DNA from: Methanobacteriaceae archaeon
Lineage (GTDB): Archaea; Methanobacteriota; Methanobacteria; Methanobacteriales; Methanobacteriaceae
DNA: 8,843 nt
Assembly (NCBI GenBank): GCA_900766745.1
Contig: CAAFWR010000045.1
Location: 1 to 8,843, forward strand
Direction: 5' to 3'
The position numbers and the translations under genes were made by a program. Of this stretch, positions 1 through 6,549 are shown piece after piece. How positions within the stretch are numbered: position 1 is the stretch's first letter; every line of letters begins with the position of its first letter. A model generated the notes under the pieces. That model searched no databases. It saw nothing but the letters and a program-made list of their open reading frames with translations, and was not told the origin of the DNA.

Positions 1-126
1 GGGAAAGGTATTGTAGACCTAAAATATAATGGTGCTTCTTTCTCAGGCATTTCAATCATGATTTTAAACAATGAAACATATTATTATCCCCCAAATACGA
101 ATATTAATTTACCAAACAAAGAATGA
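1..126 (+). CDS. C-terminal end of an unidentified protein (partial)
   Basis: Frame 1 is open from the first base to a TGA at 124-126, giving 41 C-terminal residues. The 5' part lies outside the window. The tail begins GKGIVDLKYNG and contains alternating hydrophobic and polar residues (SGISIMILNNETYYYP), which suggests beta strands. Such strands would fit the end of an Ig-like repeat domain in one of the large surface adhesin-like proteins common in Methanobrevibacter, but nothing here is diagnostic and the family is a guess. The reading frame is supported only by its length and plausible residue composition. It lies 222 bases upstream of proS on the same strand and is probably a separate transcription unit. 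Confidence 0.45.
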   Translation, partial: GKGIVDLKYNGASFSGISIMILNNETYYYPPNTNINLPNKE

Positions 127-145
127 ATATGAAAAGAAATTCATT
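122..145 (+). terminator. possible hairpin at the end of the upstream partial gene
   Basis: AATGAAT (122-128) and ATTCATT (139-145) are perfect 7-bp inverted arms around a 10-base loop, overlapping the TGA stop at 124-126. The bases after it are AT-rich but contain no long T-run, so this is a weak terminator candidate and could be chance in AT-rich DNA. Confidence 0.2.
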
Positions 146-235
146 ATTTAAAATGAAAAACAATAATAAAAAGTTAAAATTGAATTCAAGAAAGTTAAAA
201 AATAGAATTATTCTACATTAATAAAAATAACAATT

Positions 236-249
236 AACTAAATTTAGTT
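236..249. promoter_or_regulatory. 14-bp perfect palindrome upstream of proS
   Basis: AACTAAATTTAGTT reads the same on both strands. It lies about 100 bases before the proS start, in the only non-coding stretch feeding the proS-cofC-thiD operon. The shape suits a dimeric DNA-binding regulator, but AT-rich palindromes also arise by chance in DNA of this composition. Its role is unknown. Confidence 0.25.
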
Positions 250-338
250 CAAAGAAAGTATGGCTGGACTCACATTAAATCATTACAAACAAAAATAAAA
301 CTAACTATTAAAAATAATAAAAACAATATATTAACCAT

Positions 339-345
339 AGGTGAT
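339..345 (+). promoter_or_regulatory. Shine-Dalgarno site that fixes the GTG start of proS
   Basis: AGGTGAT lies three bases before the GTG at 349. It matches the archaeal 16S 3' end (anti-SD ATCACCTCC) and supports GTG as the true start codon. Confidence 0.75.
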
Positions 346-348
346 ATA

Positions 349-1761
349 GTGGAGAATTTTAGCGAATGGTTCCATAATATTTTAGAAGAAGCAAATATTA
401 CAGATTCCAGATATCCAGTTAAAGGAATGGCTATTTGGATGCCTTATGGATTTCAAATTAGAAAATATACATTAGAATTATTAAAAGAATTATTAGATAA
501 AGATAATGAAGAAGTTCTATTTCCAATGCTTATTCCTGAGACAGAATTAGCTAAAGAGGGAGAGCATGTAAAAGGATTTGAAGATGAAGTGTACTGGGTT
601 ACAAAAGGAGGTCAAAAAGACTTAAATGAACAATTAGCTTTAAGACCAACTAGTGAAACTGCTATTTATCCAATGTACTCCTTATGGATCAGATCCCACA
701 TTGATTTACCAATCAAATATTATCAAATAGTAAACACATTCAGGTATGAAACTAAACACACAAGACCTTTAATTAGAGTTCGTGAAATCTCAACATTTAA
801 GGAAGCTCATACTGCACATGCAACTAAACAAGAAGCTAAAGAACAGGTTGACGAATATATCGAACTTTATAAAGAATTTTTTAACGATTTAGGAATTCCA
901 TATCTCATTAGTGATAGACCATCATGGGATAAATTCCCTGGTGCAGACTATACAATGGCTTTTGATACTATTATGCCTGATGGAAAAACCTTACAAATTG
1001 GTACAATCCATAATTTAGGTCAAACTTTTGCAAAAACTTTTGATATAACCTTTGAGGATAAAGATGGAGAACATAAATATGTGTATCAAACCTGTGCAGG
1101 TTTATCAGACCGTGTTATAGCAGCTATGATAGCTAATCATGGGGATGAAAAAGGATTACGTCTCCCATCAATGGTTGCACCTACACAAGTTACCATAATT
1201 CCAATCTTATTTAAAAAAGGTAGAGAAGAAGTTTTAAGTAAATGTATGGAAATCAAAAAAAACTTAGAATCTGTCGGTTTACGTGTTAAGATTGATGATA
1301 GAGATATAAGGCCAGGTAAGAAATTTTATGACTGGGAACTTAAAGGAACACCAATTAAAATTGAGCTTGGACCAAGAGACTTAGAAAACAATATCACCAT
1401 TGCAATGAGAAGAGACAAACTAGAGAAAGTAGAACTTCCATTAGACGATTCACTTGCAGATAATATTTTAGATTTAATCGAAAAATATGATGAAGATTTA
1501 AAAACCACTTCATGGAAATTCCTAGAAGACCATGTTATATTCACAACAAACTTAGATGAAATCCAAGAATTAATAGAATCCGGAAACGTCGTTTCATTTA
1601 ACTGGTGTGGAGATGATAAATGTGGTAAAGAAATTGAAGAAAAAACCGGTTATGACATTTTAGGAATCTATGAAGAACTTGACGGCGAATCTGGAATTAA
1701 ATGTATTAATAATGATCAAGAAGAAGCAAAATACATTGCACTTATAGCTAAAACATACTAG
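349..1761 (+). CDS. proS: prolyl-tRNA synthetase (archaeal/eukaryote type)
   Basis: This enzyme charges tRNA-Pro with proline in the cytoplasm, using ATP. It is a class II synthetase of 470 residues. Motif 1 lies around residues 26-45, the TSE proline-binding loop at 101-103, motif 2 at 131-147 ([17 protein letters not shown]) and motif 3 around 249-275 (GLSDRVIAA, with R255). The anticodon-binding domain begins near residue 280. No bacterial-type editing insertion is present, which matches the short archaeal/eukaryotic form. The chain ends in Tyr, as is typical of this form, where the C-terminal Tyr folds toward the active site. The C-terminal zinc site is odd: C420, C425 and C452 are present, but the expected fourth cysteine is N455. 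The GTG start is supported by an SD site. It is the first gene of an operon with cofC and thiD. Confidence 0.97.
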   Translation: MENFSEWFHNILEEANITDSRYPVKGMAIWMPYGFQIRKYTLELLKELLDKDNEEVLFPMLIPETELAKEGEHVKGFEDEVYWVTKGGQKDLNEQLALRPTSETAIYPMYSLWIRSHIDLPIKYYQIVNTFRYETKHTRPLIRVREISTFKEAHTAHATKQEAKEQVDEYIELYKEFFNDLGIPYLISDRPSWDKFPGADYTMAFDTIMPDGKTLQIGTIHNLGQTFAKTFDITFEDKDGEHKYVYQTCAGLSDRVIAAMIANHGDEKGLRLPSMVAPTQVTIIPILFKKGREEVLSKCMEIKKNLESVGLRVKIDDRDIRPGKKFYDWELKGTPIKIELGPRDLENNITIAMRRDKLEKVELPLDDSLADNILDLIEKYDEDLKTTSWKFLEDHVIFTTNLDEIQELIESGNVVSFNWCGDDKCGKEIEEKTGYDILGIYEELDGESGIKCINNDQEEAKYIALIAKTY

Positions 1762-1771
1762 AGTGATTAAT

Positions 1772-2443
1772 ATGGATGAAATTTATGGGATTATACCAGT
1801 TAGCAAATTTAAAAATGCTAAAACCCGCCTTTCTCCTTTTTTAACTGAAAAAGAACGTGAAGAACTTCTAAAAGTCATGCTAAAAGATGTTACCGATTGT
1901 TTAAGAAAATATGTTGATAAGATCATTATTATCAGTGCAGATGAAGATGTCCTGAGATATGCTGAAAGCATTAACTTAGACACTTTAATGGAAAATGACA
2001 ATTCCAACTTAAATAAAGCATTAAAGCAGGCCATGGACTATTGTAGAGGTAAAGCTAAAAAAGTCATTATTACTCCTTCAGACATTCCTTTAATTGGAAA
2101 AACAAATATTAAAATGCTTATTGAATCAAGTAAAGGATTGGATTTTATTATAGTGCCCTCAAAAGGTGGAGGTACAAATGCAATTATATTAAAACCAGGT
2201 TCAATAAGAACCAAATTTGGTGACTTTAGCTATAAAGAACATGTGAATATAGCTGACCGTAAAAAACTCAATCCCCAAGTTCATGATTCATTTTTTATGG
2301 CTTTAGATGTAAATACCACTGAAGACCTTGGAGAGATAATGGTTCATGGTGAAAATACCCATACTCGAAAATTCCTGAAAACACTTAAAATCAATGTAGA
2401 GTCAGTTCACGGCTCTGAAAGATTGAAAGTTACTAGAGGTTAA
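1772..2443 (+). CDS. cofC: 2-phospho-L-lactate guanylyltransferase (coenzyme F420 synthesis)
   Basis: CofC joins 2-phospho-L-lactate to GMP from GTP, making the activated intermediate that CofD transfers to the deazaflavin Fo. F420 is the main hydride carrier of methanogenesis. The N-terminal nucleotide-binding region reads IIPVSKFKNAKTRLSPFL, typical of CofC, with the following ERxxLLxxMLKDV helix. A PSDIPL segment supplies the metal-binding Asp, and SKGGGTNAI is the family's glycine-rich loop; FSYKEH follows. An upstream in-frame GTG at 1763 would add three residues, but I prefer the ATG at 1772, because GTGAT (1763-1767) then serves as its SD site and the conserved start motif begins there. 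That gives 223 residues. It is tightly coupled to proS on the left and thiD on the right. Confidence 0.93.
   Translation: MDEIYGIIPVSKFKNAKTRLSPFLTEKEREELLKVMLKDVTDCLRKYVDKIIIISADEDVLRYAESINLDTLMENDNSNLNKALKQAMDYCRGKAKKVIITPSDIPLIGKTNIKMLIESSKGLDFIIVPSKGGGTNAIILKPGSIRTKFGDFSYKEHVNIADRKKLNPQVHDSFFMALDVNTTEDLGEIMVHGENTHTRKFLKTLKINVESVHGSERLKVTRG
2435..2440 (+). promoter_or_regulatory. Shine-Dalgarno site for thiD inside the end of cofC
   Basis: AGAGGT ends four bases before the ATG at 2445 and lies within the last codons of cofC. It supports the first ATG of thiD over the in-frame ATG at 2454, and suggests translation re-initiates across the one-base gap. Confidence 0.6.
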
Positions 2444-2444
2444 T

Positions 2445-3182
2445 ATGATAGTTATGAGTATAGCTGGAGTTGATCCATCGGCAGGTGCTGGAGTTTATGC
2501 AGATTTGAAAACATTTCAAGCATTAGGAGTATATGGAACCGGAATCATAACTGCTTTAACTGCACAAAATCCCAATAATGTATTTTCAGTAAAACCTGTT
2601 GAATCTAGATTTATAGCTGAACAAATTGATGCGGTTCTTGATAGCTATGATGTTGAATTTGTTAAAACAGGGATGATGTACTCAAAAGAAGTTGTAGATA
2701 TTGTTGTAGATAAAATTAAGGAATATAATCTAAAAGCAATTGTTGATCCTGTAATGGTTGCAACTTCAGGCAGTAATTTATACAAAAATGAGCTTATAGA
2801 CTCATTGAAAAAATTGTTAAAAATAGCTATTTTTACAACACCTAATGTAGATGAAGCCATTAAATTAACTGGGATAAATATTGTGGATGTAAATACTGCA
2901 AAAAATGCTTCATTATTATTAGGAAAATATTGTAATAATATAATTACTGGTGGCCATCTTCAAGGAAATAATATAGTAAACATCGGTTCAAAAATTTCAG
3001 TACAGAAGCAGAACCTTATTGAAACAGATAATCTCCATGGTAGCGGATGTAACTTCTCAGCAGCAATAACAGCATACCTAGTACAGGGAAAACCACTAGA
3101 TGAAGCTGTAAAAAAAGCACTTGAGTACACATATGCTGCTATTGAAAATGGAGCTTATGGAACTTTAATTCCTAAAATATAA
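2445..3182 (+). CDS. thiD: hydroxymethylpyrimidine / phosphomethylpyrimidine kinase
   Basis: ThiD phosphorylates HMP and HMP-P to give HMP-PP, the pyrimidine half of thiamine, in the cytoplasm. The protein is a ribokinase-fold enzyme of 245 residues. The substrate loop is GVDPSAGAG at 8-16, where most members have DPSGGAG. VDPVMVATSG lies around 100-109, TPNVDEA near 137, and the anion-hole motif HGSGC at 198-202 holds the conserved Cys (C202) used by HMP kinases. Many archaeal ThiD proteins carry a C-terminal ThiN domain (thiamine-phosphate synthase); this one stops after the kinase domain, so that step must be encoded elsewhere. It is the last gene of the proS-cofC-thiD operon, one base after the cofC stop. 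A pyridoxal kinase role is possible but less likely given the GSGC motif. Confidence 0.9.
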   Translation: MIVMSIAGVDPSAGAGVYADLKTFQALGVYGTGIITALTAQNPNNVFSVKPVESRFIAEQIDAVLDSYDVEFVKTGMMYSKEVVDIVVDKIKEYNLKAIVDPVMVATSGSNLYKNELIDSLKKLLKIAIFTTPNVDEAIKLTGINIVDVNTAKNASLLLGKYCNNIITGGHLQGNNIVNIGSKISVQKQNLIETDNLHGSGCNFSAAITAYLVQGKPLDEAVKKALEYTYAAIENGAYGTLIPKI

Positions 3183-3186
3183 AAAG

Positions 3187-3211
3187 GAGATTAGATGAAT
3201 TTTCTAATCTC
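3187..3211. terminator. hairpin at the convergent thiD / ImmA-like gene junction
   Basis: GAGATTAGA (3187-3195) and TCTAATCTC (3203-3211) form a perfect 9-bp stem with a 7-base loop. The hairpin starts five bases after the thiD stop and covers the stop codon of the opposing gene. No T-run follows directly on either strand, so it may act as a 3' end stabiliser or processing signal rather than a terminator. Confidence 0.4.
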
Positions 3212-3763
3212 ACTTAAAGGCATTCTTAAATTGCGAATAATGTCATTATGAGACATTTCTTTTTTCATATAAGCATTCAAAATTACATTTGTGTAAGGAT
3301 ACCCATTATACTTAAAGAAATTCTCAACAAAGTATTCCTCTAATTCAAGATTGTCCTCTGTTTTGAACAATTTTGTTTTTTTATTTTTTAAGTAGTCAAT
3401 AGCTTGAATTAAACTTGCAATTCTTTTTCCATAGCTATTTTTGCCATTTAAAAGAATAAAAGGCAGTTTATTGAAGTAATAACTACATCCATTAAATTCA
3501 TCATTAGCCACACCTTGAGATTCGAAAACAAGAACACCAAAATCAGATAAAATATCTTTCATTAGATATAATGCATCTACATCATCAAGAATCGGAATAA
3601 AAATATTGTCCTTATCAAAATTCAATTTATCAAAGCAAGGTATTTCATTTTGTGAAAATTCAATATATTTATTTCGCCTCATTTTTGAGAATAAAAGCTC
3701 ATTTTTGAGTCCTAATGATAAATTTCTATCTATAAAGTCAAAACAATCTAAATTAGCTATCAT
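3191..3763 (-). CDS. ImmA/IrrE-like protein lacking the HExxH motif (predicted pseudo-peptidase)
   Basis: The 190-residue soluble protein has no signal peptide or membrane segment. I infer an ImmA/IrrE-type fold from the order of elements at residues 75-160: FGVLVFE, then DEFNGCSYYF, then LPFILLN, then KRIASLIQAIDYL, then EEYFVENFFKYNGYP. In active family members these correspond to the first strands, the 'p-I-vN' strand, the 'R-FtlaHElgH' helix and the 'AN-FA-LLmP' helix. Here the HExxH positions read Q120-A-I-D-Y124, so zinc-peptidase activity is not expected. The last 20 residues (SHNDIIRNLRMPLSEIRKFI) resemble a small helix-turn-helix. No SD site precedes the ATG. It converges on thiD. 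A regulatory or decoy role is speculation, and the fold call rests on motif reading only; an unrelated protein is possible. Confidence 0.55.
   Translation of the reverse strand: MIANLDCFDFIDRNLSLGLKNELLFSKMRRNKYIEFSQNEIPCFDKLNFDKDNIFIPILDDVDALYLMKDILSDFGVLVFESQGVANDEFNGCSYYFNKLPFILLNGKNSYGKRIASLIQAIDYLKNKKTKLFKTEDNLELEEYFVENFFKYNGYPYTNVILNAYMKKEMSHNDIIRNLRMPLSEIRKFI
3371..3390 (+). terminator. T-run that may end proS-cofC-thiD transcripts
   Basis: The + strand carries runs of four, seven and six T separated by single G and A bases, about 190 bases past the thiD stop. Archaeal RNA polymerase stops at such T-runs. The run lies inside the opposing gene, where it encodes a lysine-rich stretch (KNKKTK), so the T-run may simply reflect that coding. 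Confidence 0.25.
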
Positions 3764-3787
3764 ATTAAATATTAATTTAAATTAACC

Positions 3788-3797
3788 AATTTAAAAG
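3788..3797 (-). promoter_or_regulatory. TATA-box candidate for the ImmA-like gene (leaderless)
   Basis: Read on the - strand this is CTTTTAAATT, centred about 29 bases before the ATG at 3763. That is the TATA-to-start distance of a leaderless archaeal mRNA, and it agrees with the lack of a Shine-Dalgarno site. Confidence 0.4.
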
Positions 3798-3825
3798 CTT
3801 TTTGTAAGATTTAAAATAAATATTT

Positions 3826-3844
3826 AAAAATAAAAATAAAAAAA
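3826..3844 (-). terminator. T-run terminator of the ABC transporter operon
   Basis: On the - strand the DNA reads seven T, A, five T, A, five T, beginning 15 bases after the ATPase stop codon. This is a strong archaeal-type T-rich terminator. It separates the transporter from the ImmA-like gene. Confidence 0.65.
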
Positions 3845-3859
3845 GTAAGGGATAATAAA

Positions 3860-4606
3860 TTAGTCCCAACTGTCTAATTTTGAAACCACCTGATCTTGAA
3901 TTTCTAAAAATTCAGAAGATCCTCTATTTCTAGGTCTTTCAAGATCAACATGGAAAACCTCTTTAATTTTTCCAGGATTCTTATCCATAATAACAATTTC
4001 GTCAGCTAAATAAACTGCCTCGTCTACATCGTGAGTAACGAATACAATAGTGTTTTCAAATCTTTTCCAAACACCAATAAGCTGTTTTTGTAATTTATGT
4101 CTATTTTGCATATCCAATGCGGAAAATGGCTCATCCATAAGCAATATTGGAGCATGGTTTAAAAGAGATCTGATAATAGCCACTCTCTGTTTCATTCCTC
4201 CTGAAAGTTCATGAGGATAAGCATCTTTAAACTCTGATAATCCTACTCTTTCAAGATAAGTTTCCGCATGCTTAAGATTCTCTTCTTTAGATTTATTATT
4301 AAGATTGAGACCGAACATTACATTATCAATTACTGATAACCATGGAAATAGGGAATACTGTTGGAAAATAACTGCCCTGTCCCCAGATGGTTTTTTAACA
4401 ACTTCCCCATCAGCTATAATTTCTCCAGAAGTAGGTTTATCAAGACCTGCTATTAAACGTAGGAGAGTTGTTTTACCACAACCAGAAGGACCTAGCAAAC
4501 AAACAAATTTACCATTATCAATATGTAAATTAATATCTTTTAAAACTTCCAAATTCTTTTTATTGGTTTTAAATGATTTATTTATATCTTTAACTTCAAT
4601 TGACAT
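3860..4606 (-). CDS. ABC importer ATP-binding protein (nitrate/sulfonate/taurine family)
   Basis: This is the cytoplasmic ATPase that powers the adjacent permease. It has 248 residues and all the nucleotide-binding motifs: Walker A GPSGCGKTT at 39-47, Q-loop at 82-83 (FQQYSLFPW), ABC signature LSGGMKQR at 134-141, Walker B ILLMDEP at 154-160, D-loop SALD at 162-165, and the switch His192 in FVTHD. The FPW after the Q-loop and the DEAVYLADEIVIM tail are typical of the SsuB/TauB/NrtD group. The substrate cannot be read from the ATPase; sulfonate, taurine, nitrate, thiamine-precursor (ThiY/ThiX-like) and other small anion or heterocycle transporters share this form. A strong SD (GGGGAG, 4613-4618) overlaps the end of the permease region 12 bases upstream, so the two genes are one operon. 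Confidence 0.93.
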   Translation of the reverse strand: MSIEVKDINKSFKTNKKNLEVLKDINLHIDNGKFVCLLGPSGCGKTTLLRLIAGLDKPTSGEIIADGEVVKKPSGDRAVIFQQYSLFPWLSVIDNVMFGLNLNNKSKEENLKHAETYLERVGLSEFKDAYPHELSGGMKQRVAIIRSLLNHAPILLMDEPFSALDMQNRHKLQKQLIGVWKRFENTIVFVTHDVDEAVYLADEIVIMDKNPGKIKEVFHVDLERPRNRGSSEFLEIQDQVVSKLDSWD

Positions 4607-4618
4607 ATTTTACTCCCC

Positions 4619-5359
4619 CTACCAGAATACATAGCTTTGGAATTTTCCAAATATGTAATCTAAAACTAATCCAATAATACCTATAGTTAACATTCCAACT
4701 ACTGTAGTACCTGTATCAAATAAATTAGTAGCTGTTAAAATCATATAACCTAAACCACTACTTGATCCAATCATTTCTGCTGAAATAGTACACATCAAAG
4801 CTATTCCAACACCTACTTTAAGTCCTGAGAGAATATAAGGTACAGAAGAAGGCAAAATAACTTTAGTCAAAACTGTCCAATCATCTGCCCCTAAAGTTTT
4901 AGCAGATTCTATTAAAACTTTATCTGTTCTTTTAACTCCATCAATTGTATAAATTAAAATTGGAAATACACATCCCATGAAAATAATAAATACTGCAGGA
5001 ATGGTTCCTATTCCAAACCAAAGAATAGAAAACGGAATCCATGCAACAGGAGGAATTGGTCTTAATATACTTATAACAAAAGTACAGATGTCTTCAAGTA
5101 CTGTATAAGTACCAAGTAGAATTCCTAAAGGAATTGCAACAATAGAAGCAATTGCCATACCTGCAAATACCTTGAATAATGTATCAGAAGAATCTCTAAA
5201 CAATTCTCCAGATTGAATAATGTCCCATGCAGATATACAAACATCAATAGGACTTGGTAAAGTATAAGAAGTTACCAAATGCAAAACAGATGTAATTAAA
5301 TACCATATGACAATAATAATAATTGGTAAAATTATAGGTGTAAATTTATTCTTATACAC
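4619..5359 (-). CDS. ABC importer permease (nitrate/sulfonate/taurine family)
   Basis: This integral membrane subunit of 246 residues forms the translocation path with the ATPase encoded just downstream. An N-terminal membrane helix lies at about 9-29, followed by the conserved YTLPSPIDV segment and about five further helices. LRPIPPVAWIPFSILWFGIG (about 99-118) is a hallmark of the SsuC/TauC group. The EAA loop that docks on the ATPase is ESAKTLGADDWTVLTKVILP (about 151-170), and AEMIGSSSGLGYMI follows. The start is GTG at 5357-5359, chosen because GTGAT (5363-5367) lies three bases upstream, the same SD spacing as proS. No substrate-binding protein gene lies on either side; the upstream neighbour is an acyltransferase. 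Confidence 0.92.
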   Translation of the reverse strand: MYKNKFTPIILPIIIIVIWYLITSVLHLVTSYTLPSPIDVCISAWDIIQSGELFRDSSDTLFKVFAGMAIASIVAIPLGILLGTYTVLEDICTFVISILRPIPPVAWIPFSILWFGIGTIPAVFIIFMGCVFPILIYTIDGVKRTDKVLIESAKTLGADDWTVLTKVILPSSVPYILSGLKVGVGIALMCTISAEMIGSSSGLGYMILTATNLFDTGTTVVGMLTIGIIGLVLDYIFGKFQSYVFW

Positions 5360-5408
5360 ATTATCACTTTGTAAAATTAATTAATATTTTAATATTGTGT
5401 TTTAAAAA

Positions 5409-5416
5409 TATATAAA
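5409..5416 (-). promoter_or_regulatory. TATA box of the ABC transporter operon
   Basis: On the - strand this reads TTTATATA, a close match to the methanogen TATA consensus, about 50 bases before the permease GTG. Transcription would begin near 5385, leaving a leader of about 25 bases that includes the SD site. The transporter is therefore probably transcribed independently of the acyltransferases upstream. Confidence 0.6.
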
Positions 5417-5420
5417 GTTT

Positions 5421-6494
5421 TTATAAAATAGATTTGAACCCTGTGAATTTTTTAAAGAAAGGAATCCTACTCATTATATAAATCAACGTATTAGTAATAA
5501 TTAAAACTACAATTGAGAAAACAGGAATAACAAGCAAGGCATTATTATCAATAGAAAATATTGAAAGGTTTCTCAAAATTCCAACAATAATCAGATGAGA
5601 TAAATAAAACCCGTAAGATTCAATGCTTAAAAATACAACAATATTGTTGATTTTATTAGATAACCTTTTAAAATTCGTATTTCTAACAATTATAAATAAA
5701 CCGATAGACTGTAAACAGACAGTAGGTACAATGTCTCCTATAGACATGAAGATAAAAGTTTGGGTTCCAGAAAAATAGGTTATAGCTATTGTACCTATAA
5801 ATGCAAGTAATGTTCCTAAAACAAATAAGAATAAACCGAATTTTCTACTTCTAAGATGTTTGGAATCCTTAAACGCCAAATAATAACCTAAAACAAAGTA
5901 GCCAATAGCACCACTGAAATATCTTAAATAATCATAAATAATGGTTTCAAAGCTTGTAAGAGATGTTATGAAATGGATGATTATCACAATGACCCAGATG
6001 AATAAAAAGTATTCGATTTCTCTAAAACTTGAATTTTGAATCCATTTAGATAAAATCGGTGAAAAAACATAAAGGCCTAAAATCATGTAAACAAACCAGA
6101 AAAGTAGAGAAATATTAGTTGGATTTAAAAATCCGTTGAAAAAGTAAATGACAAATCCTAAAATATCCCTTTGGCCATTAGCAAAAAAGTAGTAAAAAAT
6201 AGCATATACAAACATCCAAAATACAAAAGGGACAAAAACACGTTTAAATCGTTTAGGAATATTCGAAACTGGTTCAGGTTTTCTTAAAATTAAAAAACCT
6301 GAAGATAAAATAAAAAAGGGTACAGCATACCTAAATAATAATTCAAAAACAACAGCAACATACCAATTAGAAGTGAATACTAAATTTTCCTGAAGATATC
6401 CGCTAGAAACATGAATCATAACAACTGCAATAACAGCCAATGCTTTAATCCAATCTACCCATAGAATTCTATTACTTTCCCCATTATACAACAT
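5421..6494 (-). CDS. membrane acyltransferase, acyltransferase-3 (OafA) family, copy A
   Basis: The family moves acyl groups, usually acetyl, onto extracytoplasmic sugars or other surface molecules. About ten membrane helices fill the protein. The first helix carries the family's N-terminal DWxKxxAVxxVxxxH motif with the probable catalytic His (residue 28 from this start). RYAVPFFILSSGFL is the second conserved block. I place the start at the ATG at 6492-6494, giving 357 residues, because the paralogue begins at exactly this point (MLYNGESNRILW) and a TATA-like box lies at the right distance for a leaderless mRNA. An ATG at 6516-6518 would add eight residues (MGNKHISH). No SD precedes either start. 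It is a tandem paralogue of the gene upstream, with a block of near-identical DNA. Its target in this cell, perhaps a surface glycan, is unknown. Confidence 0.85.
   Translation of the reverse strand: MLYNGESNRILWVDWIKALAVIAVVMIHVSSGYLQENLVFTSNWYVAVVFELLFRYAVPFFILSSGFLILRKPEPVSNIPKRFKRVFVPFVFWMFVYAIFYYFFANGQRDILGFVIYFFNGFLNPTNISLLFWFVYMILGLYVFSPILSKWIQNSSFREIEYFLFIWVIVIIIHFITSLTSFETIIYDYLRYFSGAIGYFVLGYYLAFKDSKHLRSRKFGLFLFVLGTLLAFIGTIAITYFSGTQTFIFMSIGDIVPTVCLQSIGLFIIVRNTNFKRLSNKINNIVVFLSIESYGFYLSHLIIVGILRNLSIFSIDNNALLVIPVFSIVVLIITNTLIYIMSRIPFFKKFTGFKSIL
5815..5924 (-). repeat. near-identical block shared by the two acyltransferases (copy A side)
   Basis: These 110 bases match 6944-7053 at 109 positions (the difference is G at 5858 against A at 6987), with a constant offset of 1129. 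The block encodes residues from RYFSGAIGYFVLGYYLAF to the GTL after FLFVL. The sequence diverges at once on both sides. Confidence 0.95.
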
Positions 6495-6521
6495 GTGACT
6501 AATATGTTTATTCCCCATAAC

Positions 6522-6530
6522 ATATAAAAT
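6522..6530 (-). promoter_or_regulatory. TATA-like box for acyltransferase copy A
   Basis: On the - strand this reads ATTTTATAT, centred about 32 bases before the ATG at 6494. Copy B has a matching ATTTTATAAT at a similar distance from its ATG. The pairing supports both promoters and the shorter start of copy A. Confidence 0.4.
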
Positions 6531-6536
6531 TAGGGG

Positions 6537-6549
6537 AAAAATAAAAAAA
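6537..6549 (-). terminator. T-run terminator after acyltransferase copy B
   Basis: Directly after the TGA stop of copy B the - strand reads seven T, A, five T, then CCCC. This T-rich run should end or weaken transcripts before copy A, which has its own TATA-like box just beyond. Confidence 0.5.

Larger units (their letters stand above)
127..348. other. intergenic region upstream of proS
   Basis: No open frame of note lies in these 222 bases. They hold a 14-bp palindrome (236-249) and a less AT-rich patch (about 250-295). Several AT-rich TATA-like stretches are present, for example TATTAAAAATA at 306-316, but none is clearly placed to give a normal leader, so I cannot locate the proS promoter. 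I found no tRNA-like fold and no convincing box C/D motifs. Confidence 0.5.

Noticed and set aside
250..300. Less AT-rich patch before proS, considered as a small RNA or tRNA-like element
   Set aside because: No cloverleaf, kink-turn or box C/D motif could be found in it.
1326..1544. 72-codon open frame on the - strand inside proS
   Set aside because: It is fully antisense to a strongly conserved part of proS, is rich in Ser and Phe as expected from reversed Lys/Glu-rich codons, and has no SD site.
1783..2034. 83-codon open frame on the - strand inside cofC
   Set aside because: It is antisense to the conserved CofC N-terminus and its composition is that of a reversed frame.
2645..2860. 71-codon open frame on the - strand inside thiD
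   Set aside because: It is antisense to the conserved kinase core, with no start signal and no recognisable motif.
4305..4634. 109-codon open frame on the + strand across the ATPase start
   Set aside because: It is antisense to Walker A and the Q-loop of a certain ABC ATPase; proline and serine runs reflect reversed codons.
5383..5396. AATATT repeated around 5383-5396 in the permease leader
   Set aside because: Short AT-only symmetry is expected by chance in DNA of this composition, and the TATA box next to it is a better explanation for the region.
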